Assembly (NCBI RefSeq): GCF_023243075.1
Contig: NZ_JALKFZ020000198.1
Coordinates: 1-40,265 of the forward strand
DNA length: 40,265 nucleotides
Direction: 5' to 3'
Origin: Frankia sp. AiPa1
Lineage (GTDB): Bacteria; Actinomycetota; Actinomycetes; Frankiales; Frankiaceae
The position numbers and the translations under genes are program-made. Below the pieces are notes generated by a model, which did not search any database, was not told the DNA's origin, and saw only the letters and a program-made list of their open reading frames with translations. Position 1 is the first letter of the stretch. Each line of letters starts with the position of its first letter. Shown here piece by piece: positions 24,684 through 32,131 of this stretch.

Positions 24684-24692
24684 AATTCGTCC

Positions 24693-25451
24693 ATGGCGGG
24701 AAACACCGGCACCCCAGGAGCGACGGTCACGGGACGGATCATGTCCATCCTCTCCGGCTTCGACGAACACCACCCGCGCCTGTCGCTGACGGAGATCGCC
24801 CGCCGCGCCGACCTCCCGCCCGCCACGGTCCATCGGCTCGTCGCCGAACTCGTGCGCCACGGCGCCCTCGCCCGCGCCGACGGCGACTACGTCATCGGCC
24901 GCCGGTTGTGGGACCTCGGCCTGCTGGCCCCCATCCAGTCAACCCTGCGCGAGACTGCCTCGCCGTTCCTGCACGACATCCACGCCGCCACCCGCGCCAC
25001 GGTCCATCTCGCTGTCCGTGACGGCCATCAGGTGCTGTACGTCGAACGGATGTCCGGCCTTGCCTCGGTCCCGGTCGTCAGCAGCGTCGGCTCGACGCTG
25101 CCGATGCATGCGACCGGTGTCGGCAAGGTGCTGCTCGCGCACGCGCCCGAGGACGTCCGCCACCGTGTCCTCTCCTCCCTGACCCGGGTCACCCCTTACA
25201 CGATCACGCAGCCGGGCCTGCTACTCAAACAGCTGGAGCGGGTCCGCCACGAGGGCTGGGCCACCACGGTCGAGGAGATGTCTCTCGGCGCCTGCTCCGT
25301 CGCCGTGCCGGTCCGCCGCGAGGACGAGGTGGTCGCGGCGATCGGTATCGTCGCGGCGACCATTCGGCGTGACCGGGGCCGCCTCACCGCCGTGCTCCAG
25401 GTCGCCGCCCAGGGAATCGCCCGGCAACTCGGCGGCATCCCCCCACGGTAA
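24693..25451 (+). CDS. pcaR: IclR-family regulator of the protocatechuate genes
   Basis: A 252-residue IclR regulator. The winged HTH is at about 15-75 ('LSLTEIARRADLPPATVHRL'), and the effector domain at about 90-250 ('GLASVPVVSSVGSTLPMHAT', 'GACSVAVPVRREDEVVAAIG'). The ATG at 24693 is chosen because the operator ends 10 bases before it and because the dead copy at 15989-16303 aligns from the same position; an upstream in-frame extension to 24504 is antisense to the pcaH remnant. It diverges from pcaH/pcaL debris and pcaF. It probably responds to protocatechuate or 3-oxoadipate, as other PcaR-type IclR proteins do; effector and sign of regulation are inferred. It is the only intact PcaR in the window, so it must serve the pcaH operon 8 kb away. 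Confidence 0.88.
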   Translation: MAGNTGTPGATVTGRIMSILSGFDEHHPRLSLTEIARRADLPPATVHRLVAELVRHGALARADGDYVIGRRLWDLGLLAPIQSTLRETASPFLHDIHAATRATVHLAVRDGHQVLYVERMSGLASVPVVSSVGSTLPMHATGVGKVLLAHAPEDVRHRVLSSLTRVTPYTITQPGLLLKQLERVRHEGWATTVEEMSLGACSVAVPVRREDEVVAAIGIVAATIRRDRGRLTAVLQVAAQGIARQLGGIPPR

Positions 25452-25979
25452 GCCGACGTCCCGGCGCCGCACCGCCCGCCCCAGCCCGGCGGCGGCCGGC
25501 TCCAGCATAACCACGGACCGCCGCCGACCTGCGCCACCGACACCCGACGAGCGGCCCCCCACCGGCACGTCCAGCGGATCTTTCAGGATGGTCAACTTTG
25601 CCGTTTACGCAGGTCACCCGGGGTCACAGACGGACTGCCACCGAGATCACGTGACTCCGTTGCCACACCCGTTGCCATAAGTACAGCCGGGGCGCCGGGC
25701 GCGGCCCGGGCCCCGCATGCCGCAGTGGCGGCCGGTTTTGCAGGCTGCTGCGGGTGGCACGTCAGCAGCAGACCTCCGTCCCGCCGCAGGGCCCCGCACT
25801 GTTCGAGATGATCGGCACTACTGAAAATCGATGTGTCGACTTTCTGCGGCAGATGATTCCCGTTTTCGTCACAGAGTCGATCCGTTTGACGTTGCGGGGA
25901 TGATCGACACGGGGAACCGAGCCGTCGCTAGATTGCCGGGATAGAGTCCGGCTACTAGACCGGCGGGCGGATTGGTTTG
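25452..25979. other. Non-coding gap between pcaR and the PAS-phosphatase gene
   Basis: No convincing gene on either strand. The first 350 bases are very GC-rich; from about 25,810 composition drops, as expected for a promoter region of the downstream phosphatase. A short direct repeat GTTGCCA occurs near 25,660-25,680. No clear fragment of a known family was seen. Confidence 0.5.
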
Positions 25980-27227
25980 ATGGATTCGGACCTTGACTAC
26001 ACAGCGTTGTTCGCCGCCACGGCGAGCCCCTATCTGGTACTGGACCCAGATCTGATGATTGTGGACGTCAACCAAGCGTACCTGTCCCTGACCGGGCGGA
26101 ATCGACAAGACCTCGTCGGAACGCATATTTTCGATGCTTTTCCTGATAATCCAGGTGACCCGAACGCCGATGGAGTGCGGAAGTTGACCGCTTCCCTGCG
26201 CTGGGTGCTGGATTCCGGGCGGCGGGACACGATGACGTTGCTTAAGTACGACATCCCAGTCCGAGGCCATCCGGGTGTGTTCGAGGAGCGATGGTGGGCG
26301 CCGGTCAACACTCCGGTGCTCGCGCCGGACGGCTCAGTACGGTGGATCATTCACCGCGCCGAGGACGTGACCGCGTTCGTCGAGGCCTACCGCGCCCAGC
26401 GCCCGACGAGTGACCAGGACGACCTCGACCAGATACCGGCCTTCCAGGCGGAACTGTACGCGCGGGCGGTGGAGTCACAGCGGCTCAACGAAGAACTCCG
26501 CGAGGCCCACGCCCACGCCCGCGAGGTCGCGCTCACTCTCCAGGAGGTCATGCTCCGTACCCCGGACCTGCCCGCCCACCGCGACATCGCTGTGCGCTAC
26601 CTGCCAGCTTCGACCTCACTCAATGTCTGCGGCGACTGGTATGAGATCGTCGACCTCCCTCACGACAACACCGCCCTGGCCGTCGGCGACGTCGTCGGCC
26701 ACGGCCTGGGGGCCGCCGCGGTCATGGGCATGCTCCGTAGTGCTCTAAGCACCGCCATCCGCGCTATCCCCAGCCCCGCGCCGGCCTTGGAAATCCTCGG
26801 GCTCTACGCCCGGTCCATTGAAGGCGCGCTCGGCACGACCGTGGTGACGGTACTGATCGACAGACGCAGCCATCTGATCATCTACAGCAACGCCGGACAT
26901 CCGCCACCCGTGCTCGCCCACACCAGACGCGGCTCCTACCAGCTCCTGGACCAGGCCACCGACCCGCCGCTGTGCGTGCGCCCGCTGCCCGTTCCCCAAC
27001 CCCAGGCCAGTGTGACCTACGCACCGGGCGACGTCCTCGTGCTCTACACCGATGGACTGATCGAACGCCGGGGAGAGGACATCGACGTCGGTCTGCGTCG
27101 CCTGGCCGACGCCGTCACCGAGTCCCGCGAGCTGGACGTAGAGGTCCTGGCCGACATGCTGATCACCCGCCTCGATGTCACCAGCGGCAGCGACGACGAC
27201 ATCGCCCTGGTCGTTGTCAGGCTCTGA
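25980..27227 (+). CDS. PAS-domain PP2C (SpoIIE/RsbU-type) serine phosphatase
   Basis: A 415-residue cytoplasmic signalling protein. An N-terminal PAS domain (about 5-125, 'ASPYLVLDPDLMIVDVNQAY') is followed by a Leu/Glu/Ala-rich helix likely to form a coiled coil (about 150-190) and a SpoIIE-type PP2C domain (about 195-415). Metal-site residues are in 'NVCGDWYEI', 'VGDVVGHGLGAA', 'SNAGHPPP', 'LYTDGLIE' and 'SDDDIALVV'. Such phosphatases act on anti-anti-sigma factors (RsbV/SpoIIAA type) and switch sigma factors on in response to a PAS signal. No anti-sigma partner lies next to it. ATG 25980 is one codon after a TTG. Its 3' end abuts an ISAs1-type transposase fragment. Confidence 0.9.
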   Translation: MDSDLDYTALFAATASPYLVLDPDLMIVDVNQAYLSLTGRNRQDLVGTHIFDAFPDNPGDPNADGVRKLTASLRWVLDSGRRDTMTLLKYDIPVRGHPGVFEERWWAPVNTPVLAPDGSVRWIIHRAEDVTAFVEAYRAQRPTSDQDDLDQIPAFQAELYARAVESQRLNEELREAHAHAREVALTLQEVMLRTPDLPAHRDIAVRYLPASTSLNVCGDWYEIVDLPHDNTALAVGDVVGHGLGAAAVMGMLRSALSTAIRAIPSPAPALEILGLYARSIEGALGTTVVTVLIDRRSHLIIYSNAGHPPPVLAHTRRGSYQLLDQATDPPLCVRPLPVPQPQASVTYAPGDVLVLYTDGLIERRGEDIDVGLRRLADAVTESRELDVEVLADMLITRLDVTSGSDDDIALVVVRL

Positions 27228-27423
27228 TCTGACGGTAGTTCGCGGCGCCCGCGAGTGTGGCGACGACCGCGACAGCAAGTACGAAATGGAGATTGTATGT
27301 CTTCCCGCGGGCTGCGCGGAAATCTTTCACCTGGCGCAGCATCTCGAGAAGTCTGCTGACCTTGCCCTCGCCGCCCTGGTCATGGTCGCTCGACAGGGCG
27401 GCACCAGTCTGGCGTGATGGCAC
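27217..27423 (-). pseudogene. ISAs1-family transposase N-terminal fragment
   Basis: The minus strand reads LLEMLRQVKDFRAARGKTYN, then LHFVLAVAVVATLAGAANYR, matching the N-terminal region of ISAs1-type transposases ('LL..L..VPDPR..RGVRH.L..VLAVAV.AVLAGA..Y..I'). It stops abruptly at a TGA (27217-27219) ten bases inside the phosphatase 3' end; the catalytic DDE part is missing. The likely remains of an element cut off when it met this gene. Confidence 0.6.
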
Positions 27424-28008
27424 GCGGTGGCCTTCTGTTTCGGGGTTTTGTTTGGTGGTACTTTCATTATCCCGAGCAGGAGGCCAATTTTTTCACAATG
27501 GCAGGCCGAGTTTCAGATAATTCGGCGGCAAGGGGCTATTGGGATCGCTCCGGAGGATTTTCTGGCCTCGCCAGGCGGCGGGCCGGGCCGTTTTGTCGAG
27601 GCGAACCTCGGTCGACTGGTGCGGGGGCGGCGCTGGCGCGTACTCTTCGATCCAGGACGCCTCCGGGTGTCACCAAAGGCGGCTACATAATTTAGCCGAT
27701 CGCAACCCTAGGTGATCTCCCCGCAGCCCTGGGTCGGTACGGGTAGTCATGGAACTCCGATGGCTGACGGCGTGAGCCAGGCCCGCCGGGCAGCCTGGTG
27801 ATATAGCTCTAAGGCTGCAAGACTCGGAGTGAAGAGTCAAGAGTAAAGAGGTTGAAGCTCGCGACGATCCAGCCGGCAATGGGGATGTGCCGTGGTCGAG
27901 CCTTGGGTCTGGTGCCAAGCCGGCCAGTCGGTCGCGTTGCAGGTCTGCGCGAGCCATCCGATCACGGTCCCGGACGGGTGCACTCGGCGCAGGTTGGGCT
28001 CTGGGACT
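27424..28008. other. Gap with lower-GC sequence, no gene recognised
   Basis: Bases 27,424-27,560 are markedly less GC-rich than the surroundings, a sign of recent acquisition. Short open frames exist on both strands (for example an 87-codon frame at 27427-27690, and a minus-strand frame near 27,800-27,940 with HIPIAGWIVASFNLFT), but none matches a family I know. It separates transposase debris from the toxin-antitoxin pair. Confidence 0.4.
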
Positions 28009-28043
28009 AACTGTGTATAGCTACTATGGGGCTGTCAACAGTT
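28009..28043. promoter_or_regulatory. Nested inverted repeats upstream of the AbiE-type operon
   Basis: AACTGT (28009-28014) and ACAGTT (28038-28043) form an outer inverted repeat enclosing an inner dyad ATAG-CTA-CTAT (28017-28027). They lie just before the antitoxin ribosome-binding site. AbiEi antitoxins are known to repress their own operon through upstream inverted repeats, so this is a candidate operator. Confidence 0.5.
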
Positions 28044-28053
28044 GGGAGGGGTC

Positions 28054-28629
28054 GTGGGTCTTGAGGCTCTGCCCGCGGTGTTTCGTCTGGATCAGGCCGT
28101 CGCGGCGGGCCTTCCCAGGATGACCCTCAGCCGCCTGCACGCGGCCGGTGCGATCGGCCGCGTCGGCCGTGGTGTCTATGCGAAGCCAGGGATGGTCGAT
28201 CCCGCGCTGGCCCCGCTCGCGGGGGCTGCCACCCGCCAGCCGCGCGCCACGCTCTGCCTGGCCAGCGCGCTGGCCAGGCACGGGCTCAGCGACGACATCT
28301 CCGCCTCCCACGACATCGCGTTGCCCCGCGGCGTCCGGCCGCCAGCGGGCTTCCCCCACGTGACCTGGCATCATTTCGCCCTGGAGACCTTCGAGGTCGG
28401 CCGGGTCGCGCTGCCGGTCGGCGGGGTCGACGCGGCGGTCTACTCACCGGAGCGGACGATCGTCGATGTTTTTCGACTCAGCTACCTGGAAGGCGAGGAC
28501 ACCGCGGTCGAGGCCCTCAAACGCTGGCTCCGCCAGCCGGGCAACCACCCCGCCGGCATGCTGACCGTCGCCGCATACTTCCCGGCCACGCTGCGCCGGC
28601 TGCGTCGCACCCTGGAGATCCTCGTATGA
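28054..28629 (+). CDS. AbiEi-type antitoxin (type IV toxin-antitoxin)
   Basis: A 191-residue protein. The N-terminal winged HTH (about 10-55, 'FRLDQAVAAGLPRMTLSRLH' then 'GRVGRGVYAKPG') is the AbiEi antitoxin pattern; the C-terminal half ('DAAVYSPERTIVDVFRLSYLEGEDTAVEALKRWL') is the AbiEi_1-like domain. GTG 28054 is chosen because GGGAGG lies just upstream; a TTG at 28042 is in frame but overlaps the ribosome-binding site. It is joined to the toxin gene by ATGA. The antitoxin represses the operon and counters the nucleotidyltransferase without stable protein contact in studied type IV systems. Confidence 0.88.
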   Translation: MGLEALPAVFRLDQAVAAGLPRMTLSRLHAAGAIGRVGRGVYAKPGMVDPALAPLAGAATRQPRATLCLASALARHGLSDDISASHDIALPRGVRPPAGFPHVTWHHFALETFEVGRVALPVGGVDAAVYSPERTIVDVFRLSYLEGEDTAVEALKRWLRQPGNHPAGMLTVAAYFPATLRRLRRTLEILV

Positions 28630-29522
28630 CGCAGGGCAGCCCCACCCGCGCCACCGCCGACGGCCGCGCCTATCTGGACCTGCGGAGCGCCGCCCGCCGC
28701 GCGGGCCGAGATACCGCCGAGTACCTCGCCCTGTATGCGCTGGAAGGTTTCCTCGCCCGGCTCGGCGCATCGCGCTACGCGCAGGACCTCGTCCTCAAAG
28801 GCGGCGTCCTGCTCGCCGCCTACGCTGCCCGCCGACCCACTCGCGACATCGACCTGCAGGCCACCAGGCTGTCCAACGACGTCGAAGAGATCGTAACGGT
28901 CGCCCGCGCCGTCGCCGCGCAGCCCCGCGACGACGGCCTTACCTACGACCTCACCACGATCATCGGGCGTGACATCCGCGACGAGGACAAGTACGCAGGC
29001 GTCCGCGTTTCCATCACCGCGCGCCTGGCGACCGCTACCGTCCCGTTCCACCTGGACGTCAACGTCGGCGACCCGATCTGGCCCAGCCCCGTCCCTGTCG
29101 CCCTGCCACTCCTGCTCGGCGGCCAGACGAGCCTCCTTGGCTACCCGGCCCACATGGTCCTCGCCGAAAAGATCGCCACCGCCCTCGAACGCGGCATCGT
29201 CAACACCCGCTGGCGCGACTTCGTCGACATCGCCAGCATCGCCGCCCGCACCACGATCATCGGCGCTGACCTCGACCAGGCACTGCAGGTCGTCGCTCGC
29301 CACCGAGACCTCGCTCTCACCCCGCTGAGCCCGGCGCTCACTGGCTTCGGCACCTACGCCCAACCGAAATGGCGAGCCTGGCGACGCCGCCAACGACTCG
29401 AAGCCACAACCCCCGAACAGTTCGACGACCTCGTCAACACCTGCTGCGCCCTGGCTGACCCGGTCCTCCGTGGTGAGACAACCCACCACCTCTGGCGCGA
29501 CGGCACCTGGCAACCCGCCTGA
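28626..29522 (+). CDS. AbiEii-type nucleotidyltransferase toxin
   Basis: A 298-residue member of the AbiEii/AbiGii toxin family. The nucleotidyltransferase motif is KGGVLLAAYAARRPTRDIDL, with Gly-Gly then Asp-x-Asp metal ligands; 'VPFHLDVNVGD' supplies the third Asp, and 'VLAEKIATALERG' is the conserved Lys/Glu helix. Such toxins use NTPs to modify an essential target (tRNA in mycobacterial relatives) and give bacteriostasis or phage abortive infection. The full set of motifs says it can be active. It overlaps the antitoxin stop by ATGA and ends next to a degraded gene, suggesting insertion of the pair. Confidence 0.88.
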   Translation: MTQGSPTRATADGRAYLDLRSAARRAGRDTAEYLALYALEGFLARLGASRYAQDLVLKGGVLLAAYAARRPTRDIDLQATRLSNDVEEIVTVARAVAAQPRDDGLTYDLTTIIGRDIRDEDKYAGVRVSITARLATATVPFHLDVNVGDPIWPSPVPVALPLLLGGQTSLLGYPAHMVLAEKIATALERGIVNTRWRDFVDIASIAARTTIIGADLDQALQVVARHRDLALTPLSPALTGFGTYAQPKWRAWRRRQRLEATTPEQFDDLVNTCCALADPVLRGETTHHLWRDGTWQPA

Positions 29523-29589
29523 GCCCACCCGGACACGGTGGTAGCGGCACGTAGACAACCGATCACCATCTGGGCACTGTTGCGCTGAG

Positions 29590-29966
29590 CCGACCAGCGC
29601 CGACAGCGAGTCCTCGGCGCCTTCCACCCAGTCCTCGTCGTCCTCACTACTCAGGTCGACGACGAGATGCTGCCCAGTGGTCCAGGCGGTGAAATGCGGG
29701 TCGACGCAGTACTCCTGGGCGGTCGCGAGGTCGAGAAAAGCGCGGGGCAGACGGAGCATCAGGCGGTGGGAACCCCAGCTGGCGAGATAGAGATGAGCGT
29801 CGTAGTAACCCTCGATCATCCTGCGGGGATCACCGCGGAAATCGCCCCAGTGGCACTCGTTGACGAAACGGGTGGCGGTGATACGAGCCCGGGTGGACAA
29901 CGCCCGAACCTCGGCCTGCTGCCGTTCGTCCAGCGGCCGATCGACGGCCAGGAACTCGTAGTACTG
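29590..29966 (-). pseudogene. Degraded conserved actinobacterial gene next to the toxin
   Basis: The minus strand reads QYYEFLAVDRPLDERQQAEV, then RALSTRARITATRFVNECHW, then GDFRGDPRRMIEGYYDAHLY, and ends its family-like part at 'EDSLSALVG'. It resembles a conserved actinobacterial protein of unknown function that usually starts at 'M-QYYEF'. Here the start codon position is TGT (before QYY) and no in-frame ATG, GTG or TTG lies between it and the upstream stop. Past residue about 125 the frame runs into the antisense of the toxin gene. Both ends therefore look lost. I recognise the family only by its typical opening. Confidence 0.5.
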
Positions 29967-30001
29967 ACACTCGCGTCCAGCCCGCCCTCGCCGTCGCGTC
30001 G

Positions 30002-30313
30002 TCAGGACGCCCAGTGCCGATAGGCGTCGATCCATTCCGCCCCGGCCGGAGGCGGGGTGGGCAGCGGCAGGTCCAGGATGCCGACCGCCTGGCGGTACCG
30101 CCCACGAGTACAGACGGCGACGATACCGCTCCCGGACAGCAGATCGATCCCCGTGACGGTCACCTCCACCCCCAGGACGGTGGTCCAAAAGGGAACGGCG
30201 AGATTGTCCCCGATCACGGCATGGAAGGCGGTGAGCTGTTCGTCCTCCCCGTAGGCGTCGACGACGGCACGCTCGACCAGATCATCCAGCTCGACGTCGC
30301 TCATCTCCACCAT
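30002..30313 (-). CDS. Conserved hypothetical protein (103 aa)
   Basis: A small acidic protein, 'ELDDLVERAVVDAYGEDEQL', then 'TAFHAVIGDNLAVPFWTTVL', 'GVEVTVTGID', 'RGRYRQAVGILDLPLPTPPP', 'GAEWIDAYRHW'. This pattern belongs to a widespread actinobacterial family sometimes labelled calcium-binding; the function is not known to me and no metal-binding loop is clear. The start ATG at 30313 (MVEMSD) has a second in-frame ATG three codons later. It lies 35 bases before the degraded QYYEF gene on the same strand, its probable former operon partner. Confidence 0.7.
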   Translation of the reverse strand: MVEMSDVELDDLVERAVVDAYGEDEQLTAFHAVIGDNLAVPFWTTVLGVEVTVTGIDLLSGSGIVAVCTRGRYRQAVGILDLPLPTPPPAGAEWIDAYRHWAS

Positions 30314-30519
30314 GGGCGGCAGCCTACCGATGCGGAGAACCGAGGGCGGCCACCAGGCTTCGTCACCGACGACGTCCTCGTGGCCTGGCTAAGCCTGGTG
30401 GCGGACGAGCTGGCGGTACATCCGCTCGCCGTAACGCTCCGCTTCGGCCTCGCTTTGCCCGGGAGGGCATCGAAAATGAAGAGGGCGCCACACTGCTTCG
30501 ACGCAACGGCGGCGGGGAG

Positions 30520-30777
30520 TTGGGCCATGCCGACCGGATGCGACAAGCCCTCACCATCAAGCTCGGGTCCCCGTACGAGCCTTCCGCGAACATGGACGAC
30601 GGGTATCCCCTCGGCCCGCCGCCCCCGGTGGACGCGGCGTTGCTGGCCGCGATCGCGCGCGGCGAACGGGCCGGTGACGCCGACTACCAGCGGTGGGCCG
30701 GCGCCGAACCCGACCCGGAGGTCGCGCATCTGCTCCGGCTCAACGGTCGCGAGGATTCCGAACACGCCGCCGGGTGA
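30520..30777 (+). CDS. Small hypothetical protein (up to 85 aa)
   Basis: An open frame with possible starts TTG 30520, ATG 30538 and ATG 30592. The C-terminal part, 'PPPPVDAALLAAIARGERAG' then 'DADYQRWAGAEPDPEVAHLL', looks like real protein with a helix and regular codon bias. No family is recognised and no ribosome-binding site favours a start. It may be the end of a degraded gene, as the frame is open upstream to about 30,450. Confidence 0.3.
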   Translation: MGHADRMRQALTIKLGSPYEPSANMDDGYPLGPPPPVDAALLAAIARGERAGDADYQRWAGAEPDPEVAHLLRLNGREDSEHAAG

Positions 30778-30972
30778 CGCGGGCAAGCGCGCTCCTCGAT
30801 CCAAACACGTAGCCGCATCGGCGCGCTCAGGTCTCTCGCCCATCCGCGCCTCCGGCACAAGGAGGGCGTCGTTTGCACGAGTGGCGGAGATCATTGCCGT
30901 CACCTCGGCGTGCCCGGCGCCAGTCCCGATTTCCGCGTCAGCCTATGACAGAAGATTCGCGATGCGAACGAA

Positions 30973-31635
30973 CTAACTGGCCGTAGTCCGCCCAGTTTCG
31001 AGTCGCTGTCTGAGGATGTCGGTTCCCGGTCCGGCGAGGTCGGCGAGGGCTGCCGAGCGCCCAGTGAGGACCATAGCGAGGGCCTCGGCCGGCCCGGTGA
31101 CAGACAGCCCGAAGCCGTGTGTCCAGTCGATATCGGTGGCGGCCAGGCGCAGGTTGTCAGCGCGTCCGGGCTGGATGAGCGCTCTTGCCGGTCGTGGGCC
31201 GGCAAGGTAGTCGAGGAGCAGGTGCCAGTGCGTGGTGGGAACGTCGACGTCCTGGCCGAGGGGTCGGGTGATGTCTCGAAGGTGAACGCAGGTCTCGGCG
31301 AAGGGGCCCATCGGGCCGACGCGCGGGGGATTGACACGGTCGGAGGCGTGACGGCGTAGTAGGTCGGTCGTCGTTTGACGGGGCATCGCGCGGAGCCTGC
31401 GGGTGAGATGGTCGATCGTCCTGTCGGTATCACCGCCGTAGCGAAGCGCGGTGAGGAAGAAGCGTCCGAAGCCGACGAGCATCGGCTGCAGCAGGTGCGC
31501 GGCGACGTGGCCGACCGTCCAGCCGTCACACAGCGTGGGTGCGTTCCACTGACCATCGTCGAGGGTGTCGAGGAGGTCGGCGATCAAGCGGCGGTTGTCG
31601 CGGGTGAACCTGTAGATGTCGTCGTCAGAGGGCAT
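30973..31635 (-). CDS. Maleylpyruvate isomerase/DinB-family mycothiol-dependent enzyme
   Basis: A 220-residue protein of the mycothiol-dependent maleylpyruvate isomerase family (DinB-like four-helix bundle). 'LCDGWTVGHVAAHLLQP' near residue 35 and 'HLRDITRPLG' at mid-protein carry the conserved His residues that bind a metal; the C-terminal part has the SCP2-like domain ('PAEALAMVLTGRSAALADLAGPG'). The ATG at 31635 has a strong GGAAGGAGG just upstream. Substrate is unknown; family members transfer or use mycothiol in detoxification. It overlaps the small upstream gene by 11 bases and is translated with it. Confidence 0.85.
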   Translation of the reverse strand: MPSDDDIYRFTRDNRRLIADLLDTLDDGQWNAPTLCDGWTVGHVAAHLLQPMLVGFGRFFLTALRYGGDTDRTIDHLTRRLRAMPRQTTTDLLRRHASDRVNPPRVGPMGPFAETCVHLRDITRPLGQDVDVPTTHWHLLLDYLAGPRPARALIQPGRADNLRLAATDIDWTHGFGLSVTGPAEALAMVLTGRSAALADLAGPGTDILRQRLETGRTTAS

Positions 31636-31846
31636 GGGGACCTCCTTCCAGCCGACCTGACCGGCCGGCGCGCCGCGCGCGGTCGCGGATGTCGTCGTCG
31701 AGCGAGCGCAGGACTTTGACCGCGACCGCGATCTCGCCTTCGGAGCAGTCCGATGCCATCCCGGCCAGCACGGCCAGCACGGCCAGCACGGCCAGCACGG
31801 CCAGCACGGCCAACTCCTCCTCCTTGATCCGGGCGAACAGATGCAT
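31625..31846 (-). CDS. Small helical protein with a Leu-Ala-Val repeat
   Basis: A 73-residue protein: 'MHLFARIKEEE', then LAV repeated five times, then 'LAGMASDCSEGEIAVAVKVL', 'RSLDDDIRDRARRAG'. The start ATG 31846 and stop overlap with the next gene by 11 bases. The repeat is coded by a nine-base DNA repeat (31763-31812), so its length may vary. It is predicted to be all helix, with no known family; the acidic-Leu-rich pattern and coupling to the isomerase-family gene suggest a partner protein, but this is a guess. Confidence 0.5.
   Translation of the reverse strand: MHLFARIKEEELAVLAVLAVLAVLAVLAGMASDCSEGEIAVAVKVLRSLDDDIRDRARRAGRSGRLEGGPHAL
31763..31812. repeat. Nine-base tandem repeat inside a coding frame
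   Basis: GGCCAGCAC occurs five times in tandem (31763-31807) plus a partial unit. Because the unit is nine bases, gain or loss keeps the minus-strand frame and adds or removes Leu-Ala-Val. No sequence divergence between units, so the array is young or gene-converted. Confidence 0.9.
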
Positions 31847-31851
31847 TCCGG

Positions 31852-32098
31852 GGCGGCCACGCGGTCGCGACCCACGGGATTCTTCAGCGGCCGAGCGAGG
31901 ATGTCGACCTGTTCGCCGACTGGGACCGGCGCGCGGATTTCCCGGCCGCTGTCGATGCGGTGATCGCGGCATACCGGGCGGACGGTCTCGAGGTCGAGAC
32001 GGAGCTCCGGACTGAGCTGATCACGCGGCTCCACGTGGCCGACCCGGGCCAGCCTGATGTGGTCCACCGGGTGGAACTGGTCGCCAACTGGCGGATCC
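31852..32098 (+). pseudogene. Fragment of an AbiEii-like nucleotidyltransferase
   Basis: The + strand reads GGHAVATHGILQRPSEDVDL, then FADWDRRADFPAAVDAVIAA, then 'YRADGLEVETEL...RLHVADPGQPDVVHRVELVANWR'. This is the nucleotidyltransferase core: Gly-Gly, about 14 residues, then Asp-x-Asp (EDVDLF), as in AbiEii/AbiGii-type proteins. The N terminus is missing (only the glycine motif is left, antisense to the small-protein start) and similarity ends at about 32,098. It is distinct from the intact toxin at 28626. Confidence 0.6.
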
Positions 32099-32131
32099 AG
32101 CGCGTCAGCGATGCCGAAGCGGGCACGCGTG

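Noticed and set aside
24504..24692. N-terminal extension of PcaR
   Set aside because: The extension is antisense to the pcaH remnant and includes the operator; the copy at 15989-16303 aligns only from 24693.
27427..27690. 87-codon + frame in lower-GC DNA
   Set aside because: No recognised domain, no ribosome-binding site, and a second overlapping frame is equally open.
28482..30188. 568-codon open frame on the - strand
   Set aside because: Only its first part (the QYYEF family) looks like protein; the rest is antisense to the AbiE-type toxin gene, so it is treated as a short degraded gene.
31763..31812. CRISPR-like array
   Set aside because: Repeats are nine bases with no spacers; this is a coding tandem repeat.
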